From: Gemmatimonadaceae bacterium
GTDB lineage: Bacteria; Gemmatimonadota; Gemmatimonadetes; Gemmatimonadales; Gemmatimonadaceae
DNA: 39,491 bases
Direction of reading: 5' to 3'
NCBI GenBank assembly: GCA_036003045.1
Contig: DASYSS010000081.1
Location: forward strand, 1 to 39,491
A program made the translations under genes and the position numbers. This document shows, one piece after another, positions 22,994 through 30,963 of this stretch. The first letter of the stretch is position 1. Every line of letters starts with the position of its first letter. The notes beneath the pieces are model-generated. The model saw only the letters and a list, made by a program, of their open reading frames with translations, was not told the origin of the DNA and searched no databases.

Positions 22994-24268
22994 ATGACCA
23001 TTGAGCATGCGACGGCGCGGGCCGAAGAAGTGGCCCGCGCCTCGTACGGCCGTCTGCTCGCGATACTTGCCGCGAAGGACGGTGACATCGAGTCGGCCGA
23101 GGATTGCCTCGCCGGCGCGTTCGCGCAGGCGTTGAGCACCTGGCCGAATTCCGGCGTGCCCGACAACCCCGAGGCGTGGATCCTCACCGTCGCGCGCAAC
23201 CGCCGCCACGACGTTCGTCGCTCGGCGGAACAGCGGCTCACCGATCCGTTCGAGGACGTCGTGCATTCCGACGTCCTCGCGATCGCCGACGAGATCGACC
23301 CCGCCGAAATCCCCGACCGGCGCCTCGCGCTGCTTTTTGTCTGCGCGCACCCCGCGATCGATCCGGCCGTCCGCACGCCGCTGATGCTTCAAACGGTGCT
23401 CGGCTTCGACGCCGACGACATCGGCCGAGCGTTCCTCGTTCCGGCGGCGACGATGGCGCAGCGTCTCGTACGCGCCAAACGCCGCATCCGCGACGCGCGC
23501 ATCCCGTTCGCGATCCCCGACCGCGCGCAGATGCCGGACCGTCTCTCGCCGGTCCTCGAGGCGATCTACGGCGCGTACGCCATCGATTTCTCACTCGTCG
23601 CCGGAACGTCAGAGCGTGACTCGCTGTCCGCCGAAGCGCACTTCCTCGCGACGACGCTCGCCGAGCTGCTGCCGGGTGAGCCCGAAGCCCTCGGCCTCGC
23701 CGCGCTGATCTCGCTCTCACTGGCGCGTCGCGACGCCCGCGGGTCGCACGACGGATTCATACCGCTCGACGAACAAGATCCGTCGCGCTGGGACGCCGAC
23801 CTCATCACACTCGGCGAACGCTATCTGCAACGCGCAAGCACGCATCGATCGATCGGCCGATTCCAGCTCGAGGCCGCGATCCAATCCGTGCATTGCGCTC
23901 GCACGACATCCGGCGTCGTCGACGCCAACGCACTGCTCGAGCTTCACACCGCGCTCGTCGCCCTCGCGCCAACGCTCGGCGCACGCGTCGCGCATGCGGC
24001 TGCGCACGGACGTGCCACGGGTCCGCTCGCCGGCCTCGCCGCGCTCGACGCGATCGACGACGAAGCGATCCAGCGCTTTCAACCCGCATGGGCGACCCGC
24101 GCGCATCTGCTGGCCGAGGCCGGCCGCAACGACGAAGCAGCCCTCGCGTACGACCGCGCGATCTCGCTCACCGCGGACGCCGGCCCGCGTCGCTACCTCG
24201 AGCAGCGCCGCGGCTTGCTCCGCACGCCTCAGCTCGCGGACGCCGGCGCCGAGTCTCCGACGCAATAG
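22994..24268 (+). CDS. ECF42-type sigma factor with long C-terminal extension
   Basis: A 424-residue sigma factor. Region 2 spans ~1-75 (ARASYGRLLAILAAKDGDIE, ALSTWPNSGVPDNPEAWILT, VARNRRHDVRR) and region 4 spans ~105-165 (LALLFVCAHPAIDPAVRTPL, FLVPAATMAQRLVRAKRRIR). The rest is the ECF42 C-terminal extension: AIYGAYAIDFS, LAELLPGEPEALGLAALISL and TPR-like helices (WATRAHLLAEAGRNDEAALA, YDRAISLT). This class has no membrane anti-sigma factor; the extension is thought to control activity. It forms a pair with the DGPF gene upstream. ATG 22994 starts the conserved region; upstream codons in frame overlap the DGPF gene. Confidence 0.93.
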   Translation: MTIEHATARAEEVARASYGRLLAILAAKDGDIESAEDCLAGAFAQALSTWPNSGVPDNPEAWILTVARNRRHDVRRSAEQRLTDPFEDVVHSDVLAIADEIDPAEIPDRRLALLFVCAHPAIDPAVRTPLMLQTVLGFDADDIGRAFLVPAATMAQRLVRAKRRIRDARIPFAIPDRAQMPDRLSPVLEAIYGAYAIDFSLVAGTSERDSLSAEAHFLATTLAELLPGEPEALGLAALISLSLARRDARGSHDGFIPLDEQDPSRWDADLITLGERYLQRASTHRSIGRFQLEAAIQSVHCARTTSGVVDANALLELHTALVALAPTLGARVAHAAAHGRATGPLAGLAALDAIDDEAIQRFQPAWATRAHLLAEAGRNDEAALAYDRAISLTADAGPRRYLEQRRGLLRTPQLADAGAESPTQ

Positions 24269-24304
24269 CGCGCGAGTGCCACGCATGAGTTCGATCTGCG
24301 ATCT

Positions 24305-24354
24305 ACAGCCGCCGCCCCTCGAAGGGAACCGAGGTGGGGGAGAGGGGCGGCTGT
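24305..24354. terminator. Strong GC hairpin between convergent genes
   Basis: GCCGCCCCTC (24311-24320) pairs perfectly with GAGGGGCGGC (24342-24351) around a 21-nt loop, with ACA/TGT flanks (24305-24307, 24352-24354) that can extend the stem across a bulge. It sits 37 bp after the sigma-factor stop and 10 bp after the stop of the convergent ABM gene, so it fits a bidirectional terminator. There is no clear U-tract on either strand. Confidence 0.55.
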
Positions 24355-24364
24355 GGCCCTTCCG

Positions 24365-24694
24365 TCAGCTAGGCAGCTTCACGCCGATCACCTCGACCGA
24401 CTCGATCGTGGGCGGCGTGGAAAGCAGCGTTGGTGCTTGAGCCATCAAGGCGTCGGCGATCGGTCCCTTGAGATGCGCCTTCCGTCCGCTCTCGTCGGTG
24501 AACGAATCGAAGATCGCGAACGTCGTCGGGCCGAGTCGCAGCGCGAACCAGAGCGGCGTGGTCGTTTCCTGATACGACATTTGTAGGCCCTGCCTCAAGA
24601 ACGCGAGCACTTCTTCTTCCTTGCCGGGTTTTGCTTCGAGTCGGACGAACAAACCGACTTTGAGCGTTCCGGTCGCTGATGCCACGGGTGTCAT
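24365..24694 (-). CDS. ABM-domain protein (quinol/antibiotic monooxygenase-like)
   Basis: A 109-residue small dimeric-type ABM protein: KVGLFVRLEAKPGKEEEVLA, QETTTPLWFALRLGPTTFAI, FDSFTDESGRKAHLKGPIAD. The motif order is that of YgiN-like proteins, which act on quinols or bind small aromatics, but activity cannot be read from sequence. ATG 24694 is preceded by AGGAGA at a good distance, which decides the start over a longer frame to 24760. It stands alone, convergent with the ECF42 sigma gene and divergent from the lipoprotein at 24988. Confidence 0.87.
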   Translation of the reverse strand: MTPVASATGTLKVGLFVRLEAKPGKEEEVLAFLRQGLQMSYQETTTPLWFALRLGPTTFAIFDSFTDESGRKAHLKGPIADALMAQAPTLLSTPPTIESVEVIGVKLPS

Positions 24695-24987
24695 TGCTGG
24701 TCTCCTGTTGTTGGTGATGACGTCCGACGGGCGAAGGTTAGGAGCGGCGTGCGATCGCACCCCAGTGTCGCGAATGCCGACTTTGGGCCCGATTTTGACA
24801 CGGCGCCCAGACGATACTCGGACGATTCGCGATGCGTATCCTGCCTGCGTCTCGTTTCCGCCACGCCGGCTCTGACGTCGGCGCCCCGCGTTGCCTCCAC
24901 ACGCGAATGGAATGTCCGGGTTCGGGACTGCGTTCCGTCTTCTTCACCTGAACCTGACTCTTCCACATACGACAGCTGAGGCCCACC

Positions 24988-25629
24988 ATGAAACGAACTG
25001 TGCCGTTGCTCGCATTCACCTTCGCGCTGGCCGCCTGCAACTCGGACGCGCCGATGCCGACCGCAGACCACATGCCCGGCGGTCTGATGCTCTCCGACCT
25101 GACGCAAGCTTCGCAGGCTCAGACGCTCAACGACCTCAGGAACTTCACCGCGCCCTTGCACGACATCGACGTGGCGCTCAATCGGAAGTACCAAGTCTTC
25201 GTCATGCCGCCCGCCACGGAGGGAGACGGCTGCATCTCCGACCCGATGCTGGGCGGCATGGGGTATCACTACACGCGTTTCGACAACCTCTTCGACGACA
25301 CGATCGATCTGCTCAACCCGGAGTTCCTCGTCTACGCGCCGAAGAACGCGCCGCGTCGAGACGAGGTCCCGCTGACGAGGCTCGCGGCCGTCGAATACTT
25401 CCTGCCATTCACCCCGAAGTGGCCGGGCCCGAAGCAACTTGGTTTCGTGAAGGCGCCCTCGCTGCACGACTTCCCGTCGACGAGCGGACTTCCCGACGTC
25501 GAGTTCACGCCCACAGATCGATTCGGCGGCTGGATGTTTCACATCTGGCTCTGGGAGAACAACCCGGCCGGCATGTTCGAGAACTTCAACGGCTCCGTCC
25601 CTCTCTGTCAGCCCGCCGGTCCGGGGTGA
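24988..25629 (+). CDS. Hypothetical lipoprotein
   Basis: A 213-residue exported lipoprotein: signal KRTVPLLAFTFALAAC with Cys17 as the lipid site. The mature part has recognisable order: DLTQASQAQTLNDLRNFTAP helix, FVMPPATEGDGCISDPMLGG, MGYHYTRFDNLFDDTIDLLN, PEFLVYAPKNA and a C-terminal DRFGGWMFHIWLWENNPAGM segment rich in Trp/His. I know this pattern only from conserved hypothetical proteins of soil bacteria; no function is assigned. Cys in GDGC and in the terminal LCQP could pair. The upstream 290 bp are a divergent intergenic region with no confident promoter. Confidence 0.78.
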   Translation: MKRTVPLLAFTFALAACNSDAPMPTADHMPGGLMLSDLTQASQAQTLNDLRNFTAPLHDIDVALNRKYQVFVMPPATEGDGCISDPMLGGMGYHYTRFDNLFDDTIDLLNPEFLVYAPKNAPRRDEVPLTRLAAVEYFLPFTPKWPGPKQLGFVKAPSLHDFPSTSGLPDVEFTPTDRFGGWMFHIWLWENNPAGMFENFNGSVPLCQPAGPG

Positions 25630-25979
25630 CGTGACGACTGCTGTCTTCGCGTAGAGGCTTGGTACTGCACATCTGGCCTGTACGATTTGAAGTGCAACGA
25701 TTTCGCGGAACAACACGGATCTTGCGGAAAAAACAAAGAACCTTTGGGAACGACCTCGGGTTGCCACGCTTCGGCTCCCCGAGGTCGTTCCCAAAAAGTT
25801 CTTTGTTTTGTTTTTCCGCGAAATCCGTGGTGTCTCCGCGGAATCGTTGCAGTACCGGCAGTTTTCTAGCTCCATGGTCAAGACAGCTAGACCTGCCGAC
25901 CGTGGACCAATGTCGCGTTTCTTTGCGCGCAGGGTCTCGACAAGTGACGAACGTGGCCACAGGCTCCTTGGATGAGTAG
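25630..25979. other. Intergenic region containing a long inverted repeat
   Basis: These 350 bases carry no supported gene. Their centre is the inverted repeat at 25693-25851, listed separately. After it, CTAGCTCCATGG near 25865-25876 is echoed by AAGCTTCCATGG after the second copy at 28326-28337, suggesting that the repeated unit extends slightly beyond the hairpin. Confidence 0.6.
25693..25851. repeat. Dispersed long inverted repeat, copy 1
   Basis: Two arms of about 68-74 bp form an imperfect palindrome around the 17-nt loop 25761-25777. The outer ends are TGCAACGATT and AATCGTTGCA; the inner stem is CGACCTCGGG (25751-25760) with CCCGAGGTCG (25778-25787). Within the arms lie the modules TTCGCGGA and CACGGAT, and an AAACAAAGAAC segment paired with GTTCTTTG. 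It starts 63 bp after a stop codon. A related but shorter palindrome is at 28169-28311. Such elements occur as non-coding dispersed repeats in soil bacterial genomes and could be MITE-like or transcription-terminating. Confidence 0.85.
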
Positions 25980-26255
25980 ATGCTCAACCAACGGCTAATC
26001 ATGCCGGAACCGCTCTCGTCGATCGAGTCTGCGTTGCTCCACGTGTTTTGTCAGCAAGGGGCACGTGCGGGCGATCCGATACCAGCATCGGTTCTGTCGT
26101 GGAATGCGTTCGGCCCGTCCGCTCCGGTGTGGGGTGAATTGCAGACGGCGCTCTTGAACCTCCAGTTCCGTGGCTTGGTCGCGCCGGGGCCCGATCCGGT
26201 CGGCGCAACGTCCTGGGCGCTGACTCTCGCCGGCGAAGAGTTCTTGAAGACCTGA
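25980..26255 (+). CDS. Small winged-helix-like hypothetical protein
   Basis: A 91-residue protein (ATG 25980; ATG 26001 is an alternative giving 84). The sequence SSIESALLHVFCQQGARAGD, ELQTALLNLQFRGLVAPGP and WALTLAGEEFLKT has the helix-turn-helix plus wing layout of a small winged-helix domain, with the wing strand just before the C-terminal helix. No clear ribosome binding site precedes either start. I do not recognise a specific family, and DNA binding is inference. It lies alone between the first long repeat and the kelch gene. Confidence 0.6.
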   Translation: MLNQRLIMPEPLSSIESALLHVFCQQGARAGDPIPASVLSWNAFGPSAPVWGELQTALLNLQFRGLVAPGPDPVGATSWALTLAGEEFLKT

Positions 26256-26390
26256 GTCCGCTCGCGAGACCGGTTCCTGCCGGCCGCGGGCCGAGAGCGA
26301 GATGTATGGACCTTCGCCGTCGATGGAGAGCCCTGGCGAGCGGCGCGACGACGCGCCATTCCTTGGGTGGACACCCCACCCGAGCGAACG

Positions 26391-27497
26391 ATGTTCTCGA
26401 CGCGTCTCACCTTACTCTGCGCGCTCGCCTCACCGCCGACGGCGGCCACGAGGCCGGCGCCGGCGATCACAGAGCAATCCGTCCGACGGGTCGCCACGCT
26501 GCACACTGCGCGAGCGGTGCACACCGCGACGCCTCTTCTCTCGGGTGATATCCTGATCGTCGGAGGCATGACCGAGGGAGGCGGCGCCGCTGCATCGGCC
26601 GAGCTCGTAGATCCCCGCGACAATTCGACTCGCGACGTCGGCTCGCTCGTGACTGCTCGTCATGGGCATTCGGCCACGTTGCTTCCGGATGGACGCGTGC
26701 TCGTCGCCGGTGGCTACAACGGCGACTACTTGGCGTCGCTCGAGATGTACGACCCCTCGTCGAAGCGTTTTCGACCGGCGGGTTCGCTCGCCGAACCGCG
26801 GAGCGGACACACCGCGACGATGCTGCCGGACGGCCGCATTCTCTTCACCGGCGGCGTTGGAACCGGATGGACATTCTTGCGGAGCGCTGAGCTGTACGAT
26901 CCGGCGACGGCGCGCTCTGAATCGGTGGGATCCATGACCGTGCCGCGCGAGAGCCACGTCGCCGCTCTGCTCGAGGACGGGCGGGTCTTGATCGTCGGCG
27001 GTCACGCCGGCCGGCGCGAAAACATGGTCGTGTACTCGAGCGCCGAGATCTTTTCTCCCACGACCCGCCGGTTCACGCCGGCCGCATCGATGCGCACTCC
27101 GCGCCACAAGCACGATGCGGTGAAGCTGCACGACGGCCGCATCCTCGTTCTCGGTGGCGCCGACCGGACGGATCGCACGTACTTCGCGACGACGGAGATT
27201 TACAATCCTCGAACGGACCGCTTCGATACCGGTCCGACGATGGCCAACGAGCGATACAAGATCGCCGGGACGACCGTCGTCCTTCCCGATGGCGGCGTCC
27301 TCGTCACGTCCGGCGCGCGCACCGCCGAGTTGTTCGACGCCACCGCGCAACGCGTTCGCGAAGTCACCGGCGGGCTGAGCGCCGCTTTTCGCTTTGCCGC
27401 CGCCGCCCCGCTCCACGACGGCGACGTCTTGATCACCGGCGGATACGACGACCGGAGCCGGATCACCAACGGCGTCTGGCGCTTCGAGCACCGCTGA
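26391..27497 (+). CDS. Secreted kelch-repeat protein
   Basis: A 368-residue exported beta-propeller. The signal peptide is FSTRLTLLCALASPPTAA. Six to seven kelch-like blades follow, each with an HTAT/HSATLL strand, a DGR/DGDVLIxGG turn and a xAELYDP motif: GDILIVGGMTEGG, DGRVLVAGGYNGD, DGRILFTGGVGTG, DGRVLIVGGHAGR, DGRILVLGGADRT, DGGVLVTSGARTA and DGDVLITGGYDDR. Bacterial proteins of this sort are usually scaffolds or carbohydrate-related; no catalytic residue stands out. ATG 26391 starts the signal peptide; a frame from 26367 adds eight unneeded residues. Confidence 0.87.
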   Translation: MFSTRLTLLCALASPPTAATRPAPAITEQSVRRVATLHTARAVHTATPLLSGDILIVGGMTEGGGAAASAELVDPRDNSTRDVGSLVTARHGHSATLLPDGRVLVAGGYNGDYLASLEMYDPSSKRFRPAGSLAEPRSGHTATMLPDGRILFTGGVGTGWTFLRSAELYDPATARSESVGSMTVPRESHVAALLEDGRVLIVGGHAGRRENMVVYSSAEIFSPTTRRFTPAASMRTPRHKHDAVKLHDGRILVLGGADRTDRTYFATTEIYNPRTDRFDTGPTMANERYKIAGTTVVLPDGGVLVTSGARTAELFDATAQRVREVTGGLSAAFRFAAAAPLHDGDVLITGGYDDRSRITNGVWRFEHR

Positions 27498-27560
27498 CGC
27501 GCGCGACCACGTCGCGTAGAAATCGTCGCACATGGTCACAGCCCGCATTACCATTTGGCC

Positions 27561-27869
27561 ATGCGCGACAAGCCACCGATCGAGGTTCCTCCCGCCTCGC
27601 GTGCGAAAGCGATCGCCTCGATCCGAAGATACTTTCGCGAGGAGCTCGACCAGGACATCGGCGACCTGAAGGCCGCCCTGCTCTTCGACTACTTCGTCGC
27701 CGAGCATGGGCCGACGATCTACAACCAGGGGATCGCCGACGCGCGAGCGTTCTTCGAGGAACGCTCGGCGGATCTCGCCGCGATCTGCTATCAGATCGAG
27801 TTTCCGTTTTGGGAGCGAGACTCGCGAGTCGACGCCGGCCAAACGCCGCCAAAGCGCGGGCGCAAATGA
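27561..27869 (+). CDS. DUF2164 family protein
   Basis: A 102-residue cytosolic protein of the DUF2164 family, recognised by ASIRRYFREELDQDIGDLKA, ALLFDYFVAEHGPTIYNQGI and ADARAFFEERSADLAAICYQ followed by the short FWERD segment. The domain is usually about 75-80 residues; here a Pro/Arg/Lys-rich tail of about 15 residues is added. Function is unknown. ATG 27561 was preferred over an in-frame TTG six bases upstream. Its stop overlaps the next gene's start as ATGA. Confidence 0.87.
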   Translation: MRDKPPIEVPPASRAKAIASIRRYFREELDQDIGDLKAALLFDYFVAEHGPTIYNQGIADARAFFEERSADLAAICYQIEFPFWERDSRVDAGQTPPKRGRK

Positions 27870-28165
27870 GAGCGCGAATCGCCTTCTTGGCGACAGCGGT
27901 CGTCGGCTGTATTCACACCTCCTTTTCAGATTTGCAGCTCGTCATTCGATCGGCCGACATTCCCAGCAGTCCGAGCTGGATCATTTACAAGATTTCCGGC
28001 AACGCCGTTGAGATGATGGCCCCGATGGTCCCCGGAGGCAGCGCGCAACGACGCGATCACCCGGGCGCGGTGCGCGTCTACGCGTGCGGGGACCGTGATC
28101 TGCGCGGAACGTTGGATCCGGCGCGCGTGGCAAGTCTGCGCCGCGCCTACGGAATCGCCTGCTGA
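27866..28165 (+). CDS. Small hypothetical exported protein
   Basis: A 99-residue protein coupled to the DUF2164 gene by an ATGA overlap. The N-terminus RARIAFLATAVVGC looks like a lipoprotein signal with Cys14. The mature part (LQLVIRSADIPSSPSWIIYK, SGNAVEMMAPMVPGGSAQRR, GAVRVYACGDRDLRGTLDPA) has no family I know. Its stop codon lies 3 bp before the second long inverted repeat, which may act as its terminator. The lipid-anchor prediction is moderately secure; the function is open. Confidence 0.6.
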   Translation: MRARIAFLATAVVGCIHTSFSDLQLVIRSADIPSSPSWIIYKISGNAVEMMAPMVPGGSAQRRDHPGAVRVYACGDRDLRGTLDPARVASLRRAYGIAC

Positions 28166-28168
28166 ATC

Positions 28169-28311
28169 GCAAACGATTTCGCGGACTACCACGGATTTCG
28201 CGGAAGGCACAAACGCTTTAGACGACATCGGGCGGCTACCACTCTGCAGCCTGAGGCAGTTCCCCAAAAGACTTATCCGCGCAATCCGTGGTGTTTCCGC
28301 GAAATCGTTGC
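28169..28311. repeat. Dispersed long inverted repeat, copy 2
   Basis: The left arm 28169-28206 (GCAAACGATTTCGCGGA, then ACCACGGATTTCGCGGA) is complementary to the right arm 28272-28311 with few mismatches, around a loop of about 65 nt. The arms match those of the repeat at 25693-25851 (same AACGATTTCGCGGA and CACGGAT modules), while the central part is unrelated. Both copies lie immediately after a plus-strand stop codon, and both are followed by an AGCT-CCATGG-like flank. Confidence 0.83.
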
Positions 28312-28437
28312 AGTACCGTGTCGTCAAGCTTCCATGGCGACATGGCTGATGTGTCGCGCCCCGAAACCTCGGTGGCTGAGGTGCGCGAATTCGAATCGTG
28401 GTCTACCTTAGACGCATCTTCACGGCATCACACGACA

Positions 28438-29091
28438 ATGACGGGTGCAGAGGCGCGGCTGGCGCGTGAGGCGCTTGGACTGACGCAGGACGAAATGGCG
28501 GCGAGCTTCGGCATGACTCCCGCCGTCGTCGCCGGCTGGGAGGACGGACGCGTCAGTGTGCCGCGCTATGTGGGCGCAACGCTGCAGTGGACGGCCGCTC
28601 AGATCGAACGACGCGACGCGCTCGCCGCCAGCGGCCTTCCGAGCTGCGGTTGGATTCACGCGTTCGAGCAAGAACCTGAAGTGATCGGAAGCGCGCGCGT
28701 GAAGGAACGCCAAGCGCGGTTGAAGGCGCACATGGACGCGTGCGACACGTGCAAGGCCCGAGTCGCGTACATCGCCGAGCGATTTCCGGCGATGCCGCGC
28801 CCGCCCATCGCCGGGTTGATGGCGCTCGTGGTGCCGATCCTGGATCGCGTTCGCCGCTTGCCGGAATGGGCGCAACCGCCGGTGATCGGCGCGATGATCT
28901 GCTCGGCGTACAGCCTGATCAGGCTCTTCTTTTCGCTGCGCGGCATCGGCTCTTCCGGTATCGACGAAGTGCTCGCGGGTTTGGCCGTATTCGCGGCCAA
29001 TGCGTCGATCGGCATCGTCGGCGGCTTCGTCTACGTGTTCTATCGCCGGCTGACCGGCGACGGACTCAAGCCCGCGAAACCCAAGGACTAG
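28438..29091 (+). CDS. HTH protein with zinc-type motif and membrane helices
   Basis: A 217-residue protein. Residues ~3-55 are an XRE-like helix-turn-helix (AEARLAREALGLTQDEMAAS, FGMTPAVVAGWEDGRVSVPR). Residues ~65-115 contain HMDACDTC, an H-x3-C-x2-C arrangement like zinc-binding anti-sigma (ZAS) motifs. A hydrophobic segment near 140-162 (VIGAMICSAYSLIRLFF) and another near 175-205 (DEVLAGLAVFAANASIGIVG) are probable transmembrane helices; the C-terminus is basic. This suggests a membrane-anchored DNA-binding regulator. Start: ATG 28438 places the HTH at the N-terminus; ATG 28342 would add 32 residues. Its stop is 9 bp from the convergent LigD gene. Confidence 0.75.
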   Translation: MTGAEARLAREALGLTQDEMAASFGMTPAVVAGWEDGRVSVPRYVGATLQWTAAQIERRDALAASGLPSCGWIHAFEQEPEVIGSARVKERQARLKAHMDACDTCKARVAYIAERFPAMPRPPIAGLMALVVPILDRVRRLPEWAQPPVIGAMICSAYSLIRLFFSLRGIGSSGIDEVLAGLAVFAANASIGIVGGFVYVFYRRLTGDGLKPAKPKD

Positions 29092-29100
29092 TCGCGTCGA

Positions 29101-29961
29101 TCACGGCGGTGCCGGAAGCGCGTGGCGCACATCGAAGATCTTCGCCCACAGGTCGCCCTTCGCGTCGAGACGCTTGGCCATCGTTCGCAGCGTAAACGTT
29201 CGAGGCGCCGCCTCGCCGCTCTCGACTTCTTCCCACGTACACGGCGCCGACGCCGGCGCCCCGGGTTTTGGTCGCAGCGCGTACGTGGCCGCGTACGTCG
29301 CGCCGAATTCGTTGCGGCCGGTGTCGATGAGAATCTTGCCGCCGCGGTCGGCCTTGTAGAACTCCTGCGTCAAGAGATCCGGCGCGCGGCGCACGAGCTC
29401 GCGGCCCAGTGAATGCGCGAAGTGGGCGACCCTTCCGCTGTCGGATTTCTCGTCGAGCGCGAATGCGACGTGGAATCCCTTCGACCCCGAGGTCTTGACC
29501 CAGCTCGTGACGCCTAGCTCGGCGAGCGCATCTCGCACGAGCAGCGCCGCCGAGCGTAGCGCGTCGGCGTTCTCCTCGAGCGGATCCAGGTCGAACAAGC
29601 ACAGATCCGGATGGAACAAGTCCGGCACCCGCGACGTCCACACGTGCGGCGTGATGCAGTTCTGATTCGCGAGCCACATGATGCCGCGTGCGTCTCGCAC
29701 GACTGGATAGTTGACGATGCCGTCGGACTTCGGCACGGCGATGCGCTCGAGCCACCCAGGGGCGCCCTTCGCGACGTTCTTCTGAAAGAAGCCCTTGTCG
29801 CCGATGCCGCGATGAAAACGCTCGAGCGTGACGGGGCGCCCTACTATATGTAGCAGCATCGCCGGAGCGACGAGCTCGTAGTACGCCGCCAGCTCTCCCT
29901 TGGTGATGCCGTCGTCCGGGAACATCACCTTCTCGGGATGCGTGATCGCGACGTCGCTCAT
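29101..29961 (-). CDS. LigD-type polymerase/primase domain protein
   Basis: A 286-residue protein of the archaeo-eukaryotic primase superfamily, equivalent to the polymerase domain of bacterial LigD, which fills gaps and adds ribonucleotides during non-homologous end joining. Landmarks: ITHPEKVMFPDDGITKGELA, RPVTLERFHRGI, FFQKNVAKGAPGW, the metal-binding DLCLFDLDPLEEN (Asp-x-Asp), KTSGSKGFHVAFAL and TIxAYALRPKPGAP-like SLRGREGA segments. It overlaps the ligase gene stop by four bases (ATGA), so polymerase and ligase are separate but coupled. No phosphoesterase domain is attached and no Ku gene is in the window. Confidence 0.93.
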   Translation of the reverse strand: MSDVAITHPEKVMFPDDGITKGELAAYYELVAPAMLLHIVGRPVTLERFHRGIGDKGFFQKNVAKGAPGWLERIAVPKSDGIVNYPVVRDARGIMWLANQNCITPHVWTSRVPDLFHPDLCLFDLDPLEENADALRSAALLVRDALAELGVTSWVKTSGSKGFHVAFALDEKSDSGRVAHFAHSLGRELVRRAPDLLTQEFYKADRGGKILIDTGRNEFGATYAATYALRPKPGAPASAPCTWEEVESGEAAPRTFTLRTMAKRLDAKGDLWAKIFDVRHALPAPP

Positions 29962-30863
29962 TCGCCGGTCGATCGCTCCCGCACGACGTCGCGCGGCCGC
30001 ACGTCCGTGCGTACGCTCAAAAGCCGCGAATGCCGAAGCTTGGTGTGCACCGTCCACTCGATGAACGCCACGCGCACGACGACTTCCGGCCGCACCCAAT
30101 GTGCCCGCACCCTCGGCAGACCCTTCGCCTTGGTGAACGGCGTCTTCTCCAGCTCCATCGCGTCGAAGCGAGCTCTGAGCTCCGTCAGGAGCTTTGTGTC
30201 GAGTCCGGTTCCCACCTTGCCGGCGAAGACGAAATCGTCGCCCTCGAAATAGCCGACGAGGAGGGCGCCGAGTCCGACGCGCTTGCCCTGGGCGTCGGTG
30301 AAGCCGCCGACGACGAAGTCGTGCGACAGTTCGCACTTCATCTTGAGCCAGTACTTCGATCGCTTGTGCTCGTAGGGCGAATCGCGTCGCTTGGCGATCA
30401 CGCCTTCCCATCCTTCGGCGCACGCACGTTCCCAGGGCGCGGCGGCGGCGAGCTCGGGCACTCGTCGCATTGGGGACACGAGAGGCAGGTCGGCGAGAAG
30501 GCGGCGGCGTTCGGTGAGCGGAAGGCGAGTGACGTCGCTGCCGTCGATCCAAATCACGTCGAACACATGATAGGCCGTGTGGCCATCCCACTCGACTTCG
30601 CCGTCGAGGATGACGTCGTGCACCGGCAGCGCCGCGACCGCGGCGGCGATTTCGGGCAGCGCCTTTTCTTTTCGCGTGCGAGAATACAGACGAACGACGT
30701 CGCCTTGCTTGAACGCGATCAGGCGAATGCCGTCGTATTTTCGCTCGAACGTCCACTCCGGGCCGCTGAAACGCTCCTGCGTGAGCGTCGCCGCCATCGG
30801 CTCGATCCACTCGGGAAATTCCAGCCGCACGGTTGGCGATGCGGACGAATCGGGTTTCGCCAT
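29958..30863 (-). CDS. ATP-dependent DNA ligase (LigD ligase module)
   Basis: A 301-residue ATP-dependent DNA ligase that seals breaks, most likely in end joining with the coupled polymerase gene. The adenylation Lys is Lys42 in FERKYDGIRL. Further motifs are VILDGEVEWDG, FDVIWIDG, EGWEGVIAKRRDSPY and the KYWLKMKCE segment (motif V), followed by an OB-fold (DFVVGGFTDAQGKRVGLGAL, VGTGLDTKLL, HWVRPEVVVRVAFIEWT). Length fits the ligase part of LigD alone. ATG 30863 was chosen; the open frame continues upstream into the divergent gene's region but without family features. Confidence 0.93.
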   Translation of the reverse strand: MAKPDSSASPTVRLEFPEWIEPMAATLTQERFSGPEWTFERKYDGIRLIAFKQGDVVRLYSRTRKEKALPEIAAAVAALPVHDVILDGEVEWDGHTAYHVFDVIWIDGSDVTRLPLTERRRLLADLPLVSPMRRVPELAAAAPWERACAEGWEGVIAKRRDSPYEHKRSKYWLKMKCELSHDFVVGGFTDAQGKRVGLGALLVGYFEGDDFVFAGKVGTGLDTKLLTELRARFDAMELEKTPFTKAKGLPRVRAHWVRPEVVVRVAFIEWTVHTKLRHSRLLSVRTDVRPRDVVRERSTGE

Positions 30864-30963
30864 TGCTCTGGGAGGGGACGCGGCGACACGCGTACGACGA
30901 GGCTCGAGCATTAGATTGAGGCTCTCCCCCTCTCCGGGCAATGATGACGCGCCGCGTCGCACC

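Noticed and set aside
24795..24818. TTGACA with GATACT as a sigma-70 promoter for the 24988 lipoprotein
   Set aside because: The spacer is only 12 bp, too short for a working -35/-10 pair.
26430..27842. 470-codon open frame on the minus strand
   Set aside because: It is antisense to the kelch and DUF2164 genes; the sense strand has clear repeats and domains.
25693..28311. CRISPR-like repeat pair
   Set aside because: There are only two long palindromes 2.3 kb apart with genes between them, not regularly spaced short direct repeats.
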